A stretch of DNA of 64,000 nucleotides from an uncultured Nocardioides sp. (GTDB taxonomy: Bacteria > Actinomycetota > Actinomycetes > Propionibacteriales > Nocardioidaceae). Where the stretch lies: assembly GCF_947488515.1 (NCBI RefSeq), contig NZ_CANKZF010000002.1, forward strand, positions 1,214,294 through 1,278,293, written 5' to 3'. Below, one piece after another: positions 23,977 to 32,784 of this stretch. A program made the position numbers and the translations under genes. The number at the start of each line of letters is the position of its first letter. The stretch's first letter is position 1. The notes under the pieces were generated by a model. The model was not told the origin of the DNA and searched no databases. It saw only the letters and a program-made list of their open reading frames with translations.

Positions 23977-24348
23977 TCAGCGGACCTCGAGCAGGTCGAC
24001 CACGAAGATCAGCGTCTCGCCCGGCTTGATGACGCCGCCGGCGCCGCGGTCGCCGTAGCCGAGGTGCGGCGGGATGACCAGCCGGCGGCGGCCGCCGACC
24101 TTCATGCCCTGCACGCCGGTGTCCCACCCGGAGATGACCTGGCCGATGCCGAGGCGGAACTGCAGCGGCGTGCCGCGGTTGTAGGACGCGTCGAACTCCT
24201 CGCCCGAGGAGTGGGCGACGCCGACGTAGTGGACCGAGACGGTGGAGCCGGACGTGGCCTCGACACCGTCTCCCTCGACGAGGTCGGTGACCTCGAGGTC
24301 GGCGGGCACGTCGCCCATGTGCGGGTCGACGTCGGGCTTCTCGCTCAC
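23977..24348 (-). CDS. FKBP-type peptidyl-prolyl isomerase
   Basis: A 123-residue single-domain FKBP: VSVHYVGVAHSSGEEFDASY, GQVISGWDTGVQGMKVGG, RRLVIPPHLGYGDRG and TLIFVVDLLEV cover the whole active-site cleft including the Tyr, Phe/Trp and Asp positions. No signal peptide or lipobox, so it is cytoplasmic, unlike the lipoprotein FKBPs also common in actinobacteria. GTG 24348 is preferred over TTG 24360 because GGAGA lies 5 to 6 bases upstream and MSEKP is a natural N-terminus. Confidence 0.93.
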   Translation of the reverse strand: MSEKPDVDPHMGDVPADLEVTDLVEGDGVEATSGSTVSVHYVGVAHSSGEEFDASYNRGTPLQFRLGIGQVISGWDTGVQGMKVGGRRRLVIPPHLGYGDRGAGGVIKPGETLIFVVDLLEVR

Positions 24349-24372
24349 AAGTGTCTCCAATTCGTTGCTGTG

Positions 24373-24804
24373 TCAGGTCTGGTGCACGTAGCTGTCGAGC
24401 TGGTCGCGCTCGAACTCGAGCTCACCGATCCGGTTCTTGACCACGTCACCGATGCTGATGATGCCGGTCAGCCGTCCGTCGGCCACCACCGGGACGTGTC
24501 GGATGCGGTGCTCGGTCATGGTCTGCATGAGCTCGGTGAGGCCGTCGTCACCCCCGCAGGTCCGCACGTCGGCGGTCATGATGGAGCTGACGGCGTGGTC
24601 GAGGACCGTGGCGTCCTGGTGCAGGCGGCGTACGACGTCGCGCTCGCTCACGATCCCGTCGACCCGCTCGCCGTCCTCGCTCACCACCAGCGCGCCGACG
24701 TTGTGCTCGGCGAGCAGCGCCACCAGCTCGCGCACGGTGGCCTCCGGACCGATGGTCACGACCGCCTGGTTGCCCTTGTGGTGGATGACGTCCTTGATCT
24801 TCAT
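24373..24804 (-). CDS. Tandem CBS-domain protein
   Basis: A 143-residue protein made of two CBS motifs (roughly residues 10-62 and 74-130), with GALVVSEDGERVDGIVSERDVV in the first and HVPVVADGRLTGIISIGDVV in the second. Stand-alone CBS pairs bind adenine nucleotides and modulate partners; in actinobacteria they are often induced in stress or hypoxia. The C-terminal tail (KNRIGELEFERDQLDSYV) is amphipathic and may dimerise. ATG 24804 has a GAGAGGCGG site upstream. The partner is unknown. Confidence 0.88.
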   Translation of the reverse strand: MKIKDVIHHKGNQAVVTIGPEATVRELVALLAEHNVGALVVSEDGERVDGIVSERDVVRRLHQDATVLDHAVSSIMTADVRTCGGDDGLTELMQTMTEHRIRHVPVVADGRLTGIISIGDVVKNRIGELEFERDQLDSYVHQT

Positions 24805-24887
24805 GGTGCCGCCTCTCGTCCCGCAGAACTGGTGAGAAGTCACCGTAGCCAAGCCGGACTGTGAGGGACAGGGGCGAACGACCCGCC

Positions 24888-25778
24888 TCAGTCGAGCACC
24901 GGCGGGGCCTGCCGGGCCCGCAGGCTGCTGACCGATCCCGGCCCGCGGCGCGGCACGTCGGGATCGGTGCCGTCGTCGTCCATCGCGCCGAGGAAGGACA
25001 GTGCGGCGTCGTGCAGGTGGCCGTTGGAGGCGAGCGCGTTGCCGCCCCACGGACCGTCGGTGCCGTCGAGGGAGGTGAACCGCCCGCCGGCCTCGCGCAC
25101 GATGACGTCCAGGGCGGCCATGTCGTAGACCTGGAGCTCGGGCTCGGCGGCGATGTCGACGGCGCCCTCGGCGAGCAGCATGTAGGACCAGAAGTCCCCG
25201 TAGGCGCGGGTGCGCCAGCACCGGCGCGACAGCGAGACGAAGTCGTCGAGCCGGTCGCGCTCGTCCCACCCGGACAGGGACGAGTAGCTCAGCGACGCGT
25301 CCTCGAGACGGCGTACGTCGCTCACCTCGCACTTGGTGGCCTTGAGCAGCGAGCGGCCCGTCCAGGCGCCGTTGCCCACCGAGGCCCACCACCGGCGCTG
25401 CAGCTGCGGAGCGGAGACCACGCCCAGCACCACCTCGTCGTCGACGGCGAGCGCGATGAGGGTCGCCCAGACCGGCACCCCGCGCACGTAGTTCTTGGTG
25501 CCGTCGATCGGGTCGACGATCCACCGGCGCTGGCTGTGCCCGGTCGTGCCCTGCTCCTCGCCGATGACCGCGTCGCGGGACCGGACGCGCGACAGCGTGC
25601 GGCGGATGCCCTCCTCGACGGCCTTGTCGGCGTCGGTGACCGGCGTCAGGTCGGGCTTGCTCATGACGTGCAGGTCGAGCGCCTTGAAGCGGGCCTGCGT
25701 CAGCGAGTCCGCGTCGTCGGCCAGGACGTGGGCCAGCCGCAGGTCGTCGGTGTAGTCGGTGGAGCCGGTGATGGGCAT
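24888..25778 (-). CDS. hisN: Histidinol-phosphatase of the inositol monophosphatase family
   Basis: A 296-residue Mg-dependent phosphatase: GEEQG and [15 protein letters not shown] supply metal ligands, and [21 protein letters not shown] is the C-terminal IMPase signature. The [17 protein letters not shown] segment is close to the HisN type (histidinol-phosphate to histidinol, the penultimate step of histidine synthesis) found in actinobacteria, although an inositol or fructose bisphosphate substrate cannot be excluded. A -10 box 6 bases before ATG 25778 favours that start over GTG 25784. Confidence 0.82.
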   Translation of the reverse strand: MPITGSTDYTDDLRLAHVLADDADSLTQARFKALDLHVMSKPDLTPVTDADKAVEEGIRRTLSRVRSRDAVIGEEQGTTGHSQRRWIVDPIDGTKNYVRGVPVWATLIALAVDDEVVLGVVSAPQLQRRWWASVGNGAWTGRSLLKATKCEVSDVRRLEDASLSYSSLSGWDERDRLDDFVSLSRRCWRTRAYGDFWSYMLLAEGAVDIAAEPELQVYDMAALDVIVREAGGRFTSLDGTDGPWGGNALASNGHLHDAALSFLGAMDDDGTDPDVPRRGPGSVSSLRARQAPPVLD

Positions 25779-25784
25779 GTCCAC

Positions 25785-25790
25785 AGGCTA
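25785..25790 (-). promoter_or_regulatory. -10 box TAGCCT before hisN
   Basis: TAGCCT on the minus strand, 6 bases before ATG 25778; supports a leaderless hisN mRNA and the shorter start. Confidence 0.5.
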
Positions 25791-25820
25791 TTCCCAGCAT
25801 CGCCCTCTAACCATGCACGC

Positions 25821-26282
25821 ATGGAGCTCAACGGTGTGCCGCTTCACCCCCTCGTCGTGCACGCGGTCGTCGTCCTCGGGCCGTTGGCCGCCCTGACCGG
25901 TCTGGTCTACGCGGCGGTGCCGAAGTGGCGCTGGCTGCTGCGGTGGCCGCTGGTCGTGCTCGCCGTCGTGGCTGCCGGCGCATCCGTGCTGGCGACCCAG
26001 TCCGGGGAGGCGCTGCTCGAGTCGCGGCCCGAGCTCGCCCCGATCGTGGAGGAGCACGAGGAGTCCGGTGAGCTGATGCGCAACGCGGCGCTCGGCTTCG
26101 CGGTGGTGTCCGCGCTCGCGGCCTGGGCGCTGGGCGGCGTCTCCGCGCTGGCGTCCGGGAAGGGTGCTCGCGAGACGCGCTTCGGCATCCCGGTCGCCGT
26201 GCTGCTGGCGGTCGGCGCCGTCGCGCTCCTCGTCACCGCCTACCTCGCCGGCGACTCCGGCGCGAGGGCCGTCTGGGGCTGA
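25821..26282 (+). CDS. DUF2231 membrane protein
   Basis: A 153-residue protein with four membrane helices, opening with the family signature NGVPLHPLVVHAVVVLGPLAAL. The acidic loop between helices 2 and 3 (ELAPIVEEHEESGELMRNAA) and its HEESGE are also typical. DUF2231 proteins are suspected to be redox-related (some bind heme or copper), but no activity is established. Divergent from hisN, which starts 42 bp away; convergent with rsgA. Confidence 0.85.
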   Translation: MELNGVPLHPLVVHAVVVLGPLAALTGLVYAAVPKWRWLLRWPLVVLAVVAAGASVLATQSGEALLESRPELAPIVEEHEESGELMRNAALGFAVVSALAAWALGGVSALASGKGARETRFGIPVAVLLAVGAVALLVTAYLAGDSGARAVWG

Positions 26283-26295
26283 CCCCACCAGTCGG

Positions 26296-27300
26296 TCACC
26301 AGTCGGTGGCCGAGCGGGCGGCGAGCAGGCGGCGGAACGACTCGACCCGGTCGGGGTCGGCCTCGCCCGCCTCGATCGCCTCGTCGAGCCCGCATTCCGG
26401 CTCGTCGCCGCCGTGGGTGCAGCCGCGGGGGCACGTCTCGGTCATCTCGTCGAGGTCGGGGAACGCCTCGATGAGGTTCTCCGGCTGCACGTGGGCGAGC
26501 CCGAACGACCGGATCCCGGGGGTGTCGATGATCCAGCCGGCCGCGTCGGGAAGCTCGAGGAGGTAGGCGCTCGTCGAGGTGTGGCGACCGCGTCCGGTGA
26601 CGGCGTTGACGATCCCGACCTCCCGGTGGGCGTCGGGCACGAGCGCGTTGACGAGGGTGGACTTCCCGACGCCGCTGTGGCCGACGAGGACGCTGGTGCG
26701 CCCGTGCAGCCGCTCCCGCAGCTCGGCCAGGTCGCCGGCGCCCTCCCCCTTGAGCTGGGTGACGACCCAGGGCACCCCCAGCGATCGGTAGGTCGACAGC
26801 AGCGTCTCGGGGTCGGCGAGGTCGGCCTTGGTGAGGCACAGCAGCGGTGCCATCCCGGCGTCGTACGCCGCCACGAGCGCGCGGTCGATCAGGCGCGGGC
26901 GCGGCTCGGGATCAGCCAGCGCGGTCACCACGACCAGCTGGTCGGCGTTGGAGACGATCACCCGCTCGACCGGGTCGTCGTCGTCGGCCGTGCGGCGCAG
27001 CGTGGTGGTGCGGGGGACCACCTCGACGATCCGGGCGAGCGACCCGTCGTCGCCGCTGGTGTCACCGACCACGCGGACGTGGTCTCCGACCACCACTCCC
27101 TTGCGGCCCAGGGGACGCGACTTCATCGCCATCACCCGGTGGCCGTCGACGAGCAGGGTGAAGCGGCCGCGGTCGACGGTGACGACGCGACCCGCGACGG
27201 CGTCGTCGTAGGTCGGGCGGTCCTTGGTGCGGGGGCGGGTGCGGCGGCGTGGGCGCTCGTAGTGCTCGTGGTCGTGGTCCGAGTAGCGCCCGGTCGTCAC
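26296..27300 (-). CDS. rsgA: Ribosome small-subunit-dependent GTPase A
   Basis: A 334-residue circularly permuted GTPase that assists late 30S maturation: OB-like N-terminal domain (about residues 35-95), then permuted motifs G4 (LTKADL), G1 ([14 protein letters not shown]), G3 (DTPG), and a C-terminal zinc finger ([17 protein letters not shown]). The first 30 residues are His- and Arg-rich. GTG 27300 overlaps the aroA stop by 4 bases, so rsgA is translated with aroA; the same aroA-rsgA adjacency is known in mycobacteria. Confidence 0.93.
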   Translation of the reverse strand: MTTGRYSDHDHEHYERPRRRTRPRTKDRPTYDDAVAGRVVTVDRGRFTLLVDGHRVMAMKSRPLGRKGVVVGDHVRVVGDTSGDDGSLARIVEVVPRTTTLRRTADDDDPVERVIVSNADQLVVVTALADPEPRPRLIDRALVAAYDAGMAPLLCLTKADLADPETLLSTYRSLGVPWVVTQLKGEGAGDLAELRERLHGRTSVLVGHSGVGKSTLVNALVPDAHREVGIVNAVTGRGRHTSTSAYLLELPDAAGWIIDTPGIRSFGLAHVQPENLIEAFPDLDEMTETCPRGCTHGGDEPECGLDEAIEAGEADPDRVESFRRLLAARSATDW

Positions 27301-28607
27301 GGGGTCGTCCCCGTCGACGCGCCGACACCGCTCGGTGTCCCGTGCACGGCCCGGCTCCACGCGCTCGCGAAGTCGGGGAAGGTCTTGGCCGTGGTGCCGA
27401 TGTCCTCGACGAGCACGTCGTCGACGGCGAGCCCGAGGATGACGCCCGCGTGGGCCATGCGGTGGTCGGCGTAGGTGCGGAACGAGCCGCCGTGCAAGGT
27501 AGCCGGCCGGATCGTGAGCCCGTCCTCGCGCTCGGTGACGTCGGCCCCCAGCCGGCCGAGCTCGGTGGCCAGCGCGGTGATGCGATCGGTCTCGTGGCCG
27601 CGGATGTGCGCGACCCCCCGGAGATGGGAGGGGGAGTCGGCCAGGGCGCAGAGGGCGGCGACCGCCGGGGTCAGCTCGCCCACGTCGTGCAGGTCGAGGT
27701 CGACCCCGGACAGCCGCGGCGGTCCCGCCACGGTGAGGTCCCCGTCGGCCAGGGTCACCTCGCAGCCCATGAGGGTGAGGATCTCGCGCAGCTCGTCGCC
27801 GGGCTGCGTGGTGGCGGCGGGCCAGTCGGTGACGGTGACCCGACCGCCGGTGGCGGCCGCGAGTGCGAGGAACGGGGCCGCGTTGGACAGGTCGGGCTCG
27901 ATGTCGTGGTCGACGGCCCGGACCGGGCCGGGCGCGACCGACCAGCGGTTGGCGTCGCTGTCGTCGACATCGACCCCGTGCTGGCGGAGCATCTGCACCG
28001 TCATCTCGATGTGGGGGAGCGACGGCACCGGCTTGCCGACGTGGCGCACGTCGACGCCGTGGTCGTAGCGGGCGCCCGCGAGCAGCAGCGCCGAGACGAA
28101 CTGCGACGAGGCGCTGGCGTCGATGGTGACGGTGCCTCCGGGCACGGAGCCCGTGCCGTGCACGGCGAAGGGGAGCGCGCCCCGGCCGCCGTCGTCGACC
28201 CGGACGCCGAGCGCGCCCAGGGCGGTCAGCATCTGGCCGACGGGACGCTGCCGCATGTGGGGGTCGCCGTCGAAGCGGACCGTGCCGTTCGCCAGCCCGA
28301 CGACCGGCGGGACGAACCGCATCACCGTGCCGGCGAGTCCGCAGTCGACGTCGGCGTCGCGGTCCCAGGCGGCGGGCGTGACCGCCCAGTCCCCGGAGCC
28401 GGTCTCGTCGATGCCCGTGCCGAGCGAGGTGAGGGCGGCGGCCATGAGCAGCGTGTCGCGCGAGCGCAGGGGACGTCGTACGACGCTCGGGCCGTCGGAG
28501 ATCGCGGCCAGCACGAGGGCGCGGTTGGTCAGGGACTTGCTGCCGGGCAGCGAGACGACCCGGTCGACGGTCTCGGTGGGGCGCGGGGCCGGCCAGAGGT
28601 CACTCAC
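27297..28607 (-). CDS. aroA: 3-phosphoshikimate 1-carboxyvinyltransferase (EPSP synthase)
   Basis: A 436-residue enzyme of the shikimate pathway, joining phosphoenolpyruvate to shikimate-3-phosphate. [16 protein letters not shown] is the substrate-binding signature, [13 protein letters not shown] the second loop (the actinobacterial form with Leu-Ala-Gly), and [10 protein letters not shown] holds the catalytic Asp. Length is normal. GTG 28607 follows a -10 box by 6 bases. It forms a coupled operon with rsgA. Confidence 0.95.
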   Translation of the reverse strand: MSDLWPAPRPTETVDRVVSLPGSKSLTNRALVLAAISDGPSVVRRPLRSRDTLLMAAALTSLGTGIDETGSGDWAVTPAAWDRDADVDCGLAGTVMRFVPPVVGLANGTVRFDGDPHMRQRPVGQMLTALGALGVRVDDGGRGALPFAVHGTGSVPGGTVTIDASASSQFVSALLLAGARYDHGVDVRHVGKPVPSLPHIEMTVQMLRQHGVDVDDSDANRWSVAPGPVRAVDHDIEPDLSNAAPFLALAAATGGRVTVTDWPAATTQPGDELREILTLMGCEVTLADGDLTVAGPPRLSGVDLDLHDVGELTPAVAALCALADSPSHLRGVAHIRGHETDRITALATELGRLGADVTEREDGLTIRPATLHGGSFRTYADHRMAHAGVILGLAVDDVLVEDIGTTAKTFPDFASAWSRAVHGTPSGVGASTGTTP

Positions 28608-28613
28608 CCGCGC

Positions 28614-28619
28614 ACCCTA
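28614..28619 (-). promoter_or_regulatory. -10 box TAGGGT before aroA
   Basis: TAGGGT on the minus strand, 6 bases before GTG 28607, consistent with a leaderless aroA-rsgA mRNA. Confidence 0.55.
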
Positions 28620-28625
28620 TCGAGA

Positions 28626-29156
28626 TCAGGTCAGCTGGGCCTTGGCGAGCTTTGCCTCGCGGCGGGCGGCCTTGGCGACCTGCTTGGCCTCGCGGCGCAC
28701 GTCGGTGGCGGCGCGGCGCGCCCGCCACGCCAGGCCGGGCTTGCCCTCGGTGTCGACCGCGGCGAGGAGCAGGCCGCCGAGGACGGAGGTGTTCTTGTAG
28801 AACTGCAGGCGCTGGGCGTTCTTGGCCTGGGGGTCGGTCTCGTTCCAGAAGGCGTGTCCGGCCAGGGTCGTCGGCACGAGGGAGGCCGCCAGCACGGTCG
28901 CGCTGAGACGCGGAGCGCGTCCGGTGGCCAGCGCGGCGGCGGCCAGGATCTGGGCGCCGGCGTTGATCCGGACCAGCGTGGCCGGATCGGTGGGGATCGG
29001 GGCCCTGGGCACGGCCTGCTGGGCGACCGGCACGACCTTGTCGGTCAGCTTCTTCGCCTTCGCCGCGTGACCCTCCGTGTTGCGGAGGGCGTTGATGCCA
29101 CCGGCGACGAAGATCGTGGCCAGCATGGGACGTGCGAGCAACCGGGTGATCGTCAT
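28626..29156 (-). CDS. DoxX-like membrane protein
   Basis: A 176-residue protein starting MTITRLLARPMLATIFVAGGINALRN, the DoxX-type first helix with an internal Gly-Gly, followed by three more helices (including ILAAAALATG and VLAASLVPTTLAGHAFW) and a highly basic, Ala-rich helical tail (residues about 150-176). DoxX proteins are small membrane proteins linked to quinone or redox metabolism. The basic tail is longer than usual and may contact phospholipid or nucleic acid. ATG 29156; single gene between aroA and the fused sigma factor. Confidence 0.75.
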   Translation of the reverse strand: MTITRLLARPMLATIFVAGGINALRNTEGHAAKAKKLTDKVVPVAQQAVPRAPIPTDPATLVRINAGAQILAAAALATGRAPRLSATVLAASLVPTTLAGHAFWNETDPQAKNAQRLQFYKNTSVLGGLLLAAVDTEGKPGLAWRARRAATDVRREAKQVAKAARREAKLAKAQLT

Positions 29157-29232
29157 GCGTCCTTGTCTACACGATGTGCGGGGAGGGCGCTCCGTCCACA
29201 GGGGTGCTGCCCCGGGTCGGGCCGCCGGGCGG

Positions 29233-31023
29233 TCATCCGAGGGTCGCGCGCCAGGTGTTGTTGCCGCTGTCGGCGTCGCTCCCGGGCGGGGTCAGCGTCG
29301 CCACCACGGCGCCGCCCCGGGGGATCACCACCTCGACGGCGACGGACGTGTCACCGGAGACCTGGCAGGTGGCGACCGTCTTGACGGCGGTGCACCGACC
29401 GTCGGCGGTGCGGACGACCTCCGCGTCGACGCCCTCGATCCGCAGCTGGGCGGTCGTCCCGCCGAGGCCCGCCACCCGCACCACGACGGTGTACGTCGGA
29501 CGTGCCCCGCCCACCGTCCCGGACACCGAGGCGTCGGCCGGCGGAGGCGTCGGGCTCGGGTCCTGGGTGGGGGTGGGGTTGGTCGTCGGGTTGGACGTCG
29601 GGTTGGACGTCGGGTTCGACGTCGGGTTCGAGGTCGGGTTGGACGTCGGGTTGGACGTCGGGTTCGAGGTCGGGTTGGACGTCGGGTTCGAGGTCGGGTT
29701 CGACGTCGGGTTGGACGTCGGGTTCGACGTCGGGTTGGACGTCGGGTTCGACGTCGGGTTGGACGTCGGGTTCGACGTCGGGTTCGAGGTCGGGTTGGAC
29801 GTCGGGTTGGACGTCGGCGTCTGGCCCGGGACGGTGTCCTGCGTGTCGTCGCTGTCGAGCGTCGGGTCGGTGCCCTGCGTGGGGTCGGATCCCGGGACGG
29901 TCTCGGTGGCGGGGACGGAGCCCGGGGTGACATCGACGTCACCCGGCGGGAGGACGCGCGCCGGCGGGCCGTTTCGGAGCCGCAGGCTCCTCGGCGACCG
30001 GTCGCCGGTGGTCGTGGAGGCGCCTCCGCCGGCGCTCGTCGTCGAGCTGTCCGAGGTCGCAGCACGTGTCGGTGCGGCGGTGGGGGTGGTGGGGCCTCGC
30101 AGCCCGAGGGCGATCCCGCCGGCGACGACGACGGTGCTCACCGCCACCCCCGCGACCGCGGCGACACCGGCGTTGCCGGTCAGGAGGTCGCGGACGCGGC
30201 CCAGCACCACTCCGATGCCGACCGGCGCCGCGGCGGTCACGGCGGTGGCGCCGAGGTAGGCGGTCGCGACGCCACCGAGGAGCAGCGGGGCGAGGAGGGC
30301 GCCGAGGTTGGAGTTGACCTCGGTGAGCTCGAGGTAGATCGCCATGCACGAGCGGCACTCGTCGAGGTGGTGCTCGACCTTCGTCGCGTCGCGACGCGAC
30401 GACGCGCCACGGACGTAGGCCCCGAGCTGGCCGTGGGTCCACCGGCAGGTGTCCTCGTCGAGCTCTGCGGCGTGCTGGGTCAGGAAGGCCTGGCGGAGTC
30501 CCTCGCGGGCGCGGTAGGCGAGCGCGGAGACCGAGTTGGCGCTCATCCCGAGCATCGGTGCGATGTCCGCGGGCTTGTCGCCCTCCACCTCGGTGTGCCA
30601 CAGCACGAGCTGCCAGCGCTCGGGGAGGCTCGCGAACGCAGCTGCGGCTGCGGCGCTCTCGAAGCCCTCGACGGCCGTGTCGCGGAACGGCACGCCCGGG
30701 TCGAAGGCCTCCATGTCGTCGGTCGTGTGCAGCCGGGACCCGGCCCGGAAGCGGTCGACCTGGAGCCGCCGCACCGCGGTCAGCAGGTAGGCGCGGAAGG
30801 CCAGGTCGGGGCCGCCGCCGCGCTGGAGCACCCCCAGCACCTTGACGAACGCCTCGGACACGAGGTCCTCGGCGTCCCCCGCGGGGACGAGCTGGCGCGC
30901 GAGGCGACGGGCCGCGTCGACGTGGCGCTCGAAGAGCGCGCCATAGGCATCGAGGTCCCCGCCGCGCACCGCCGAGATCAGCTCGGCGTCGCTGGGCGCC
31001 TCGACGCTGGTGGTGACGCTCAT
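29233..31023 (-). CDS. ECF sigma factor fused to a zinc finger, membrane helices and an NPTS-repeat exterior domain
   Basis: A 596-residue single chain: sigma region 2 (about residues 22-95), region 4 (about 125-182), a zinc-finger anti-sigma-like segment (about 190-230; His219-x3-Cys223-x2-Cys226 in EHHLDECRSCM), hydrophobic segments at about 238-276 and 284-308, a Ser/Thr/Pro-rich linker with twenty NPTS-type tetrapeptides (about 401-481), and a C-terminal beta domain (about 495-596) resembling a DUF11/Ig-like module with one Cys pair. The sigma part should stay at the membrane until released, for instance by proteolysis. ATG 31023 is preferred; the open frame to 31155 adds unlike residues. 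No separate anti-sigma gene lies next to it. Confidence 0.85.
   Translation of the reverse strand: MSVTTSVEAPSDAELISAVRGGDLDAYGALFERHVDAARRLARQLVPAGDAEDLVSEAFVKVLGVLQRGGGPDLAFRAYLLTAVRRLQVDRFRAGSRLHTTDDMEAFDPGVPFRDTAVEGFESAAAAAAFASLPERWQLVLWHTEVEGDKPADIAPMLGMSANSVSALAYRAREGLRQAFLTQHAAELDEDTCRWTHGQLGAYVRGASSRRDATKVEHHLDECRSCMAIYLELTEVNSNLGALLAPLLLGGVATAYLGATAVTAAAPVGIGVVLGRVRDLLTGNAGVAAVAGVAVSTVVVAGGIALGLRGPTTPTAAPTRAATSDSSTTSAGGGASTTTGDRSPRSLRLRNGPPARVLPPGDVDVTPGSVPATETVPGSDPTQGTDPTLDSDDTQDTVPGQTPTSNPTSNPTSNPTSNPTSNPTSNPTSNPTSNPTSNPTSNPTSNPTSNPTSNPTSNPTSNPTSNPTSNPTSNPTSNPTTNPTPTQDPSPTPPPADASVSGTVGGARPTYTVVVRVAGLGGTTAQLRIEGVDAEVVRTADGRCTAVKTVATCQVSGDTSVAVEVVIPRGGAVVATLTPPGSDADSGNNTWRATLG
29581..29820 (-). 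repeat. 12-bp tandem repeat, 20 units, encoding NPTS
   Basis: Twenty consecutive 12-base units (plus-strand form such as GGACGTCGGGTT, CGACGTCGGGTT, CGAGGTCGGGTT). All differences between the inner units are synonymous; the outermost units read TPTS and NPTT. It is coding sequence within the fused sigma factor, and copy number is likely to vary by slippage. Confidence 0.95.
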
Positions 31024-31183
31024 GGTTGGACGCTCATGTTGGACGCTTCCGGGAACCCCGCCCGACGGTCGTCGGGCCATCCGACTGTATCCCCGCCGGG
31101 GGGTCGACGGCCCCGGAAAGTGAAGAAACGGAAACTTCGGTGAGGTCCGCGTCATGGGTCGTCATGAGCGCCGTCACATCCGT

Positions 31184-31215
31184 AGAGCATGACTGGAACT
31201 TGGCCAGAGCATGAC
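31184..31215. repeat. Direct repeat AGAGCATGAC, two copies
   Basis: AGAGCATGAC occurs at 31184-31193 and 31206-31215, 22 bp apart (about two helical turns), in the gap between the fused sigma factor and the divergent GGDEF-like gene. It may be a tandem protein-binding site; no protein can be assigned. Confidence 0.4.
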
Positions 31216-31241
31216 CTGGGGGACCCGGGAGGGGGTATGCC

Positions 31242-31991
31242 GTGAAGATCTTCGCCACGCTGGGGCGTCGACTCACGGCTGCCGATCCTGGGGTGAGCGA
31301 GCCGGAGCCCACCGTCGAGCGGTCGGGGTTGCCGCACCGGTTCGAGGCTGTCGGAGAAGCGCTCACCTCAGGATCGGACGTCATCGACGTCTGTTCCGTC
31401 GCGGGCCAGGAGCTGGCCCGCGACGGGGCGTCCGTCGAGGAGACGCTCGCCGGGCTGCGCGCCACGTGGCGGGGGGTGACCGGCGGCGATCCGTCGTACG
31501 ACGTCGTCACGGCGCTGCTCACGGCCTGGAGCGAGACCACGCTGGGCTACCTCAACCAGCTCTCCTGCGAGGACCCGCTCACCGGGCTGTCCAGCCAGGC
31601 CCACCTGCGCAGCCGGCTCTCGGAGCTCTACCGCCTCGGGGGTGCCGGGACGGACAGCGGCATCGGTGGCTACGCGCTCGTGGTCTTCGAGATGCCGTCG
31701 GGCGACCCGTCCGACGAGCCCGGCGACCACTTCACCCGCGCGATGCGCGTGGCGCGGTCCGGCGAGCTGGCGCGCACGGCGTTCGCCCGCGACGAGACGG
31801 TCGCGCGCCTCGGCATGCACCGGGTGGGGATCCTGACCCGGCGCGACGACCACCTCGGACGGCGGGTCCGGGTGCTGCGCACCCTGCTCGACGGCGCCGA
31901 GCCGTACGGCCTCGTGCGGGTGTGGATCGAGGGGCTCCCGACCACGGACGCGGTGGCCGGCATGCTTCTCGACGAGCTGGCCCGCGGCTGA
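31242..31991 (+). CDS. Degenerate GGDEF-like protein
   Basis: A 249-residue cytoplasmic protein. Residues 110-116 read EDPLTGL, the conserved start of a GGDEF diguanylate-cyclase domain (DxLTGLxNR), and the later VARLGMHRVGIL occupies the place of the GGDEF loop (LGGDEF) but has lost all of the catalytic residues. It is therefore unlikely to make cyclic di-GMP; it may bind nucleotide or a partner. The first 100 residues form a separate helical region of unknown type. GTG 31242 follows GGGAGGGGG. Confidence 0.55.
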   Translation: MKIFATLGRRLTAADPGVSEPEPTVERSGLPHRFEAVGEALTSGSDVIDVCSVAGQELARDGASVEETLAGLRATWRGVTGGDPSYDVVTALLTAWSETTLGYLNQLSCEDPLTGLSSQAHLRSRLSELYRLGGAGTDSGIGGYALVVFEMPSGDPSDEPGDHFTRAMRVARSGELARTAFARDETVARLGMHRVGILTRRDDHLGRRVRVLRTLLDGAEPYGLVRVWIEGLPTTDAVAGMLLDELARG

Positions 31992-32015
31992 GCCGACCCC
32001 GGCCCCGGGCTCCCC

Positions 32016-32021
32016 TAGGGT
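32016..32021 (+). promoter_or_regulatory. -10 box TAGGGT before the SRAP gene
   Basis: TAGGGT followed by 7 bases and GTG 32029; matches the leaderless pattern and fixes the start that puts Cys at position 2. Confidence 0.55.
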
Positions 32022-32028
32022 GGGTCCC

Positions 32029-32784
32029 GTGTGTGGTCGCTATGCCTCGTCCCGGACCGCGGACGACCTCGTCGAGGAGTTCGAGGTCGTCGACACGCGG
32101 ATCGCTGCGCCACTGGCGGCCGACTACAACGTCGCGCCGACGAAGGAGGTCTACGCCGTCGTCGAGCGCCCGCCGTCGCGGGAGTCCGGGCGGGACGCGA
32201 CCGAGCCGCCGCAGCGCCAGCTCCGCGTCCTGACGTGGGGGCTCGTGCCGTCGTGGGCCAAGGACCCCTCGATCGGAAACCGGATGATCAACGCCCGGAT
32301 GGAGACCGTCGCGGAGAAGCCTGCCTACCGCAAGGCCTTCGCCACCCGGCGGGCGCTGCTGCCCGCCGACGGCTACTTCGAGTGGTACCCGACGTCGCGC
32401 ACCGACGCCAAGGGAAAGCCGGTCAAGCAGCCGTTCTTCATCCGCCCCAAGGACGGCGGCGTGCTCGCGATGGCCGGGCTCTACGAGATCTGGCGCGACC
32501 CGACGAGAGCCGAGGACGACCCCGCCCGGTTCCGCTGGACCTGCACGGTGCTCACGACGGAGGCCGAGGACTCGCTCGGCCACATCCACGACCGGATGCC
32601 ACTGATGGTCGAGCGCGAGCGCTGGCACGAGTGGCTCGACCCGACCGCGCCCGGTGACACCTCGCTCCTCGTGCCCGCGGCCCCGGGTCGCCTCGAGGCC
32701 TACGCCGTGCCGACGCTCGTCAGCAACGTGCGCAACAACGGACCCGAGCTGGTCGAGCCGCTGCCCCTGGAGGACGTCGAGTGA
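32029..32784 (+). CDS. SRAP-domain protein (HMCES/YedK family)
   Basis: A 251-residue abasic-site processing protein that crosslinks to abasic sites in single-stranded DNA. The active residues are visible: Cys2 (M-CGRYASS), Asn34 in YNVAPT, Glu118 in GYFEWY and His187 in GHIHDRMP. Removal of the initiator residue would expose Cys2, so GTG 32029 must be the start; the frame opening at 32020 would bury it. The gene is followed with a 4-base overlap by a hydrolase and then sigR, an order remembered from mycobacteria for the SRAP and sigH genes. Confidence 0.93.
   Translation: MCGRYASSRTADDLVEEFEVVDTRIAAPLAADYNVAPTKEVYAVVERPPSRESGRDATEPPQRQLRVLTWGLVPSWAKDPSIGNRMINARMETVAEKPAYRKAFATRRALLPADGYFEWYPTSRTDAKGKPVKQPFFIRPKDGGVLAMAGLYEIWRDPTRAEDDPARFRWTCTVLTTEAEDSLGHIHDRMPLMVERERWHEWLDPTAPGDTSLLVPAAPGRLEAYAVPTLVSNVRNNGPELVEPLPLEDVE

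Noticed and set aside
29571..29820. Tandem repeats considered as a CRISPR array
   Set aside because: Units are 12 bp with no unique spacers and encode NPTS in frame within a larger gene.
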